Below are positions 57,572 through 64,000 of a stretch of DNA of 64,000 nt, in pieces. The stretch spans positions 6,566,602 through 6,630,601 of the forward strand of contig JAJEKV010000070.1 in the NCBI GenBank assembly GCA_021234155.1, written 5' to 3'. Below the pieces are notes generated by a model. It was not told where the DNA came from. It saw nothing but the letters and a program-made list of their open reading frames with translations, and made no database searches. The position numbers and the translations under genes are program-made. The stretch's first letter is position 1; every line of letters starts with the position of its first letter. The stretch is from Isoetes taiwanensis (taxonomy: Eukaryota; Streptophyta; Lycopodiopsida; Isoetales; Isoetaceae).

Positions 57572-58852
57572 GGAACTGGGGCCATCAGGGTTTTAGTGTG
57601 GAACATGTGCCAGTTATCACAAGAAAAAGTGTTAACAATGGGAGATGTTCTCAATTCTGTGGATATACTATTTTTTCTAGAAACATGGGAACATGAGGAG
57701 GCGGGCTTACCAGAAATTCCAGGCTTTACTATTGTCAAATCTGTTAGGCGTGAGAAGGGATGGAGAAGGCGTGGCTATGGTGGCATTGCTTGTTATATCA
57801 GAACTGAACTTAAACAATCAGTGGTTGTGCTCGACCATAAATGTACTATGCAATGTATTTGGATTGCTTTACCGGGCGTGCTCAGACCCATTTACATAGC
57901 AGCTTGCTATTTCCCTCCCCATAAGAGAGAGACATATACACAGTATAAGTTGGACATGGACGATCCTTTTCAGCAAATTGAGAACGCTGCCATGGAGCTG
58001 ATGCATACAGGGGATATTATCTTAGTTGGTGATTTCAATGCACGTACAGGGAATAAACAAGCCCCAATCCTTAAACCAGATAGAGACCCTTTGTGGGTGG
58101 ATGAGTTGGATGATGCCGATTTAGCAAATGCTGGCTGGCTTCGAACATCTGAGGACATTAATAAAACAGGTATAGGGCAGCATCTGTTGAATCTGTGTAG
58201 TGCCTTGAACTTATTAATATATAATGGGATGAAAGACTACCCTGGAACAGGAAAATGTACTTGCAAAGGCAAGAGTGTTGTTGATTATATGCTTGCAGGT
58301 ATATGTTTGAAAGAGTTTGTGCACTCCTTCCAGGTAGGTGATCTCCGCAGTGAATCGGATCATGCTCCTATCATGTTGCAAATCCTTACAAAAAAGGTAA
58401 CGCATTTACATGGGACGAAGCAGGTGCCACGGAAGGTCTATATGTCTCACCGTAAAAGTGATATTTATGAAAGATTATGTGAGGAGAAATGTGAACAGGT
58501 GAGCTGGCCCACAGATGTATGTGATATGAATGCTATGCTGGTGAATTTCATCTCTGACGCTGTAAAAGAGTGCTTTATCTCTACTAGACGGTTAAAAAAT
58601 CTTCCATGTAACGGCTGGTTTGACCAGGAATGCAAGGAGAGTAGGAAGCGGTATTTACATATGCATGGTCCGGAAAGGGCTAAACTGATGAAAGCATTTA
58701 AAAGTTTGGTAAAGACCAAAAAACGTGCTTTTCTTAGGCGGAAGCAAGAGGAATGGGTTACAGAGATGTTAAAAGAACCTAAGCGGTTCTGGCAAAAACT
58801 CAAACATGCACCTATGCAAAGAAACGCATCTGGATCCAGGGGTATTGCTTGA
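57572..58852 (+). CDS. LINE ORF2, endonuclease part (broken at the 3' end)
   Basis: The apurinic-type endonuclease fold is recognisable: IRVLVWNMCQ with the first-strand Asn, FLETWEHEEAGLPEIPGF, GYGGIACYIR, GDFNARTG (near 58029) and SESDHAPIML (near 58352), the last with the catalytic Asp-His. It nicks target DNA to prime reverse transcription. No in-frame ATG lies between the ORF1 stop and the domain; the first (57605) is inside the first strand. The linker with NGWFDQECKESRKRY follows. The frame closes at 58852 because of a shift, while the RT continues in another frame from about 58806. Confidence 0.85.
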   Translation, partial: GTGAIRVLVWNMCQLSQEKVLTMGDVLNSVDILFFLETWEHEEAGLPEIPGFTIVKSVRREKGWRRRGYGGIACYIRTELKQSVVVLDHKCTMQCIWIALPGVLRPIYIAACYFPPHKRETYTQYKLDMDDPFQQIENAAMELMHTGDIILVGDFNARTGNKQAPILKPDRDPLWVDELDDADLANAGWLRTSEDINKTGIGQHLLNLCSALNLLIYNGMKDYPGTGKCTCKGKSVVDYMLAGICLKEFVHSFQVGDLRSESDHAPIMLQILTKKVTHLHGTKQVPRKVYMSHRKSDIYERLCEEKCEQVSWPTDVCDMNAMLVNFISDAVKECFISTRRLKNLPCNGWFDQECKESRKRYLHMHGPERAKLMKAFKSLVKTKKRAFLRRKQEEWVTEMLKEPKRFWQKLKHAPMQRNASGSRGIA

Positions 58853-60812
58853 ACACTTACGTAAACTTTACTATGTAGAGGGGGTCGAAACTGAATTGCA
58901 TTGTGGTGCAAGTAGGCTAATATTTCAAGCTAGTGACATTCATGAAGGCCTTAAAAAGCTAGCAAATGGCAAGGCGGTAGATCCAAATGGCATGGCAGCT
59001 GAGATGTTGAAGTGGGCTGGGCCCAAGGTGGTTGAAGTGCTGGTAAATTTATTGAATATTCAACAGGGCTTCCCGGCAGATTGGTATAAAAACAGAGTGA
59101 TTCCACTCCACAAGGCAGGTGATGTTCGAGATCCAGGAAACTATAGGATGATAATGGTCAGCAATTTGTTTACTAAACTTTTTGCAACAGTCGTGGAATC
59201 AAAAATATCGAAATGGGCTGAAAATAATGGGGTACGTGCACATGGACAAGCGGGTTTTAGGCCAAAGAAAAGTACCACTGATCACCTGGTCGCGTTCAGG
59301 GCCATGTTGGATTCCGTAAAAGGTAAGCGTAAACCCCTTTTTGCAGCTTTTGTTGATTGCACAAAGGCATTTGATAAGGTACCAAGGGCTAGCCTATGGG
59401 AGAGGTTGGAAAATTTAAATATTCCTATGGAATATAGGCATGCAGTCAAGCTGTTATATGATAAAGTCATCATGCAACTTTCCTTTCCATTGTATGAGAA
59501 GAGTCAGGAGCATATTGAGAATAACACTGGTGTAAAGCAAGGGTGTCCCCTCTCGCCTACATTATTTGGCTTGTTTATAGATGAGTTGGAAGGCTGGATC
59601 CGAGATCATGGGGGAGCAGGAACATCTATTGCAGGTTACATTGTTTTAATCTTATTGTATGCAGATGACATTGTGTTGCTGTCACGAAGCCAAGGGGGTT
59701 TGCAGCATCATTTAGATGTTCTTGCTAAATTTTGTGATGCTAAGGGATTGGAGGTAAATTTAAACAAGACCAAGATAGTTCTCTTTGGTACCAAGTTGGA
59801 TCACTGCTATAGGTTTTCATATAAGGGGCAGCCAGTGGAGATTACTAGTTCCTATAAGTACCTTGGCATTACGGTTGACAAGAATTTCAGATGGTTGCAA
59901 ACAATAGATCAACGCGTGACAGGAGGGTTGTAAGCATTATTTGCACTGCATAGAAAGTGTAGACAGTTGAATATTTGGAAATTCAGCCTGAAGAGAACCT
60001 TGTATAAGACTCTTGTACAAACAGTGGTGCTATATGGCAGTGAGGTTTGGGGACCGGGTCTGTCACTAGACTTATGGGATAAGTTGGAAAAGGTGCAAAA
60101 AAAGTTTTTACACACAGAATTAGGGGTCAAGATGCAAACTCCCTACGAGATTATGCTAGCAGAATGTGACATGATGCCCTTGGAATGTGAAGCTTTATAT
60201 CACTTTCTGAATTATCTCTGTAAATTGAACACAATGCATGATGAGGCTCTTCCACGTTTGGCTCAAAAGGAAACCTTTGAAAAGGGATGGTATGCTGATG
60301 GGTTGGTGTGGATGCGAAAGTGGGGCTTAGATATCCTGGATTTAAACGCTAACAAGAAGCGTCTTAGGGATTGGGTGAAGGATGGTCTAATGGCTAAGTT
60401 TTGGACTAGGCCAGGGGTAAAAGCTGAACTATACAGAAATACTTTTAATCCTGGATTGCAGCATGCCAGGTACTTGGAAGAAAGTATGCACTCACATCAT
60501 TTGAATGTGGAGGTAGGGAGATGGTATAACACCACTCGGCAGTCACGTGTGTGCAGAATGTGTGGTACAGATGAGATTGAAGATGAGACTCATGTAGCCT
60601 TACACTGCCCAGCATACCATGCAATACGTCTTAGGTTCAATGTGGTTGCTTCAGATATGCTTCACTTCTGTGCCTTGCCTGCAGGAAACATCGGTAGTTT
60701 TCTTATTGAATGCTTGCAGTTGAGGGAGACAAGGATTAAAGAATTATGTAGAATTATATGTACTGATTCAGATTTGGAGGGAGACGAGGGTGAGATAGAA
60801 GACCTCCCTTAA
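58806..60812 (+). pseudogene. LINE ORF2, RT and C-terminal part, with one internal stop
   Basis: RT blocks: NGKAVDPNGMAAEMLKWAGP, IPLHKAGDVRDPGNYRMIMV, FRPKKSTTDHLVAFRAML, FVDCTKAFDKVPRASLW (motif A), TGVKQGCPLSPTLFGLFIDE (motif B), YADDIVLLSRS (motif C, about 59658). At 59931 a TAA interrupts GGL-ALFA, where copies A and B have GGIKA. Beyond it the same frame continues to 60812 through SLKRTLYKTLVQTVVLYGSE and ends with CRMCGTDEIEDETHVALHC, a CX2CX9HX4C knuckle comparable to the cysteine motif at the end of L1 ORF2. With the upstream frameshift this copy cannot make a full ORF2. Confidence 0.88.
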
Positions 60813-60864
60813 GAGGTCTTTAATTTATAGTTGATAATTGATGATTGTACTTGCTAAGTCTTAT

Positions 60865-61021
<157 letters not shown>

Positions 61022-61119
61022 AAACTGCGGTAATCTTGAGAACTTCGTGAGTAACCCAATGCATCGGTATCGAGAAATCGTGGTCATAGCAGAACCGGGC
61101 CGACCTATCAGAAGCATAA

Positions 61120-61836
61120 TCCGTTGATCAGAAGAACAAGAAGGAGGGAAAATCAGGGACGAAATGTGGTGCGGAGGATGAATCTGAGGTGAAACTTTCC
61201 CTTTCTGCTATCATGAATGAATTGATTTCTTTCAGGCAGGAATCAGCCCTTAGGGAAACGAAACTTCTGGAAGAGATCAAGTACTTGCGAAGGGAGAACG
61301 AAGCCCTTCGCTCAAATTTTGTGCAACTGCAGGGCGAATTGAATGAGGTAAAAGGAGAAATTCTGGTTTTGAAGGAAAAAAGTTCTGAAAATGCATTGGA
61401 CTCAGCAATGGAGGAGGTTGGGAATTTGAGAGCCTTGTTTGATGAGTATGTGGAAACCCAGGAACGGAAGCAAAGAGCACTAAATCTGAGAATAATAGGA
61501 TTGCCTGAGCATGCCAATGAAAAGACGAAAGAAACAGTTGAGAAATTTATGCAGGAAGACATGCTCGTATCCAAGATTGAGATTTTAGATGCTTTTAGGT
61601 TGGGGAAAAGAGATGCAGGCACTCGCAATATCTTACTTCGGCTGCCTAACAGAGAGGCAAAATTCCAAATCCTGAAACAAAGGCATACTCTTAAAGGGAA
61701 ATTCATTTGGGTAAACGAGGACCTGACAAAAGAACAGATGCAGGAAAAGAAACAAGAGCTCATAAAATTCAAGGAGGCAAAGCAGAAAAATCAGACCGTT
61801 AAATGGTTGAAAGGGAAGGCGATTGTCACAGAATAG
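61120..61836 (+). pseudogene. ORF1 of LINE copy D, start codon missing
   Basis: Open from 61120 to TAG 61834-61836. The first in-frame ATG is near 61213, inside the protein. A coiled coil (LLEEIKYLRRENEALRSNF) is followed by the L1 ORF1p-like core ALNLRIIGLPEHANEKTKET, DAFRLGKRDAGTRNILLRLP and FIWVNEDLTKEQMQEKKQEL. The N-terminal part (KKEGKSGTKCGAEDESE) parallels copy C after its ATG, so the start was lost by 5' truncation or mutation. Confidence 0.8.
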
Positions 61837-63019
61837 GGATGTGCGGGAGGTATTAAAATTGTTATTTGGAATATTAATAGGTTAACGATTTATAAAGTTG
61901 CAGCAATTCAAGAAATTCTTCATGGGATTGATGTAATCTGTTTTGTTGAGACCAAAGAACATGATTTATATGCTCTACCAGATTTACCAGGTTTTGAGTT
62001 GATCCATTCTGTTAAAAATAAGAGATTTAGAGACAGTGATATCGGTAATGGCGGGTTGGCTTGTTATGCGCGTACGCAATATAGGGATCGTGTTAAAGGA
62101 GTTAAATCAGATAAAAGCGGGCAATTTATGTGGATTGAGGTATGTGGATCATCTTGTTTCTATTATCTAGCTATTTGCTACTATGCTCCAAGGCATAAGA
62201 AAACCTGATGCATCACATGAGGATCTTTTCTTTGCGCTAGAACAGGATATAATGGAGTTCCAAAGCAAAGGTGAGGTAATTTTAGCTGGTGATTTCAACT
62301 GTAGAACAGGAGACAAACAAGCTGCAGTCTATAAAGATATGGATGATCCTCTCTGGTTAGAACAAATGGATGGAGAGGAGCTGGCCAAAGAAGGTTGGGA
62401 TAGATATTCTTCTGATAAAATAATCACAAAATCCGGAAGGCAATTGCTTACTTTATGCTGTAGCACCAATATGCTTATATGTAACGGTCTGACCAGATTC
62501 CCAGAGACTAGAAGCAACACTTGCCGGTCCAGGAGTACAGTGGATTACATCATTATGGCAGACCAAACTTTGCATAAGATAGCTAATTTTCAAATCCTTG
62601 GCGAACAGTTGGAATCGGATCATTGCCCTTTGGTGCTCACACTGCATGACATAAAAGAGGACCCGCAGCTGGACAAGGGCATTTGTCTGGAATACCGCAT
62701 GCGAGAAAGCCTGCACATGGGATATCAATCAGAGATTGAGTCTTCTATCCAGTCAATGAGGTGGGATGCAGATATCGCCATAGCTAGCCAACAATTAAGT
62801 GATTTGCTTTCCAATGCAGCTAGGAAGATTTTTATTTCAAATAGAGCTCGCAAAGGACTTCCCTGCAAATCTTGGTATGATCAGGATTGTCGGAATGCTA
62901 AGGCTTTATGGAAAAAAAGTTGGAGACCAGATAAGGAGCAATACAGAAAGGATTATAGAAAAATAACAAGGCAGAAGAAAAGACAATTTACACAGACTAG
63001 ACAAGAGGATTTGTGCTAG
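61837..63019 (+). pseudogene. ORF2 endonuclease of LINE copy D, frameshifted
   Basis: The frame continues directly after the ORF1 TAG: GIKIVIWNINRLTIYKVAAI, CFVETKEHDLYALPDLPGFE and GNGGLACYAR. A frameshift near 62190 follows, then GEVILAGDFNCRTGDKQAAV and LESDHCPLVL with the catalytic Asp-His. The linker has LPCKSWYDQDCRNAKALWKK. An in-frame TAG at 63017 (DLC-stop-KYISDPKSFW) ends it. Confidence 0.82.
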
Positions 63020-63074
63020 AAATATATTTCGGATCCGAAAAGTTTTTGGATCATGCTAAAAAAAAGCCCGTCGA

Positions 63075-63830
63075 AATGACCTCCCACTTTCTGCTGACTC
63101 TTTATGGAAGTATGTTAATGATCTATATCACCATCCCGCTATACAAGACACGGGACTTGGCATAAGATCGGACCTTGTGGTTACAGCAGAAGAGGTATCA
63201 GATGGAATAAATCGATTGGCAAATGGGAAGGCAAAGGATACTCAAGGGCTTTGTGCCGAGCATCTAAAGTGGGCTGGTCCGATGATTTGGCCTATTTTGG
63301 CTGATCTTTTTACAAAGGCGATGGAGCAGGGATTTCCTTTAGAATGGCAAGTTAACAGAGTTGTACCAGTTCACAAAGGAGGATCTCTCAATGATGTAAG
63401 CAATTATAGAACCATTTTGGTTAGTAGTCTCATGCCAAAACTCCTTGCATCTATTTTGGAAACTAAAATCAGCACATGGGCTGAGTTTAATGGTAAGAGG
63501 GCGGAATCACAAGATGGTTTTCAGGCAGCAAGGTCTACCTTAGACCATCTGTTAGTTCTGAAAACAATATTTGATATAGTGAAAGGCACGAAAAAACCGG
63601 CATATGTGGCTTTTGTGGATTTTAAAAAGGCCTTTGACAAAGTGCCAAGATCACAATTATGGGAGAGAATGGATAAGATCAAGGTGCCAATTCAACTCAA
63701 AGAAGCGGTTCAGGTTCTGTATGAAAAGGTGCTGATACAATTGTCTTTTCCGCTATCTCTACAAGCACTGGATTATATATCTAGTAACATTGGTGTGAAA
63801 CAAGGGTGTCCCCAGGGAATAAATTACTAA
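63075..63830 (+). pseudogene. ORF2 reverse transcriptase of LINE copy D, truncated
   Basis: RT starts with LSADSLWKYVNDLYHHPA, then NRLANGKAKDTQGLCAEHLK, VVPVHKGGSLNDVSNYRTIL, FVDFKKAFDKVPRSQLW (motif A) and SSNIGVKQGCP (start of motif B). After GCP the LINE sequence ends and QGINY-stop follows, so YADD and the C-terminus are absent from the window. Confidence 0.82.
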
Positions 63831-64000
63831 TCGCATATTTCTTATTAGCCAGAATGACTTTAGCTAAACTTGCTCGATATGAATCCCAAAACTTTCTGTG
63901 ATTGAGCTAAACTGTACACATTTTTCCCTTCATACTTTCTAGCGTTTAGCTAAACTAACTCTGGTGTGGCCAACTGAAAATATGGAGCCAAATTACTATA
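63816..64000. other. Sequence interrupting LINE copy D, not identified
   Basis: Begins about AGGGAATAAATTACTAATCG, contains TAGCTAAACT repeated three times (63862, 63904, 63947 areas), and runs to the window end. It may be another insertion or the far side of a deletion. Confidence 0.4.

Overview
The window looks like nuclear DNA of a land plant. The evidence is GT-AG introns, a decayed copy of a chloroplast-type RsuA-family pseudouridine synthase (SVR1-like), a plant-style FCP1-like HAD family whose motif I reads DLNG, a MULE-type MITE, and very long CT and CA microsatellites. The heavy retroelement load, including a Penelope-type reverse transcriptase, would fit a fern or another non-seed plant, but that is a guess. 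Only one gene is convincingly intact, the TKL-type protein kinase at 10293-12593. Almost everything else is mobile DNA, satellite, or gene fragments.

Layout. 1-945 is a diverged copy of a repeat seen again at 35.9-38.4 kb. 1.4-3.0 kb is rich in GACGT palindromes. 3.1-9.1 kb holds small gene fragments: a possible spliced minus-strand gene at 5.1-6.7 kb and a broken FCP1-like phosphatase at 7.4-8.0 kb. The kinase gene follows at 10.3-12.6 kb, and the SVR1-like decayed gene with its introns at 13.0-14.0 kb. 16975-24720 is a 7.7-kb DNA transposon with terminal inverted repeats and a 4-bp AGGA duplication. It holds a broken plus-strand transposase, a broken minus-strand gene and a second FCP1-like pseudogene. 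24.7-34.5 kb is intergenic DNA with a LINE RT fragment, a Helitron-like 3' hairpin, a broken membrane-protein gene, a MITE with a 9-bp target duplication, and a polyadenylated LINE 3' end.

34.9-42.2 kb is a very large foldback structure. A central palindrome is flanked by oppositely oriented arrays of a 19-bp minisatellite whose unit contains GCC-N5-GGC. Immediately downstream, 42.7-50.7 kb carries a two-ORF element: a basic, glycine-arginine-rich ORF1 and a Penelope-type RT with no visible endonuclease. It is flanked by 1.64-kb direct repeats, each directly preceded by a CA microsatellite.

From 51.8 kb to the end, four copies of L1-like LINEs lie head to tail in one orientation. Copies A, B and C end in a stem-loop, a TTCAC-repeat tail and a TC run, after which the next copy begins; copy D is cut off before its 3' end. 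The arrangement suggests retroelements that target microsatellites, with successive insertions into the TC tract at a resident copy's tail. In the two copies that keep the ORF1/ORF2 junction, ORF1 ends in TAG-GGA and the endonuclease continues in the same frame without an intervening ATG, which raises the possibility of stop-codon readthrough.
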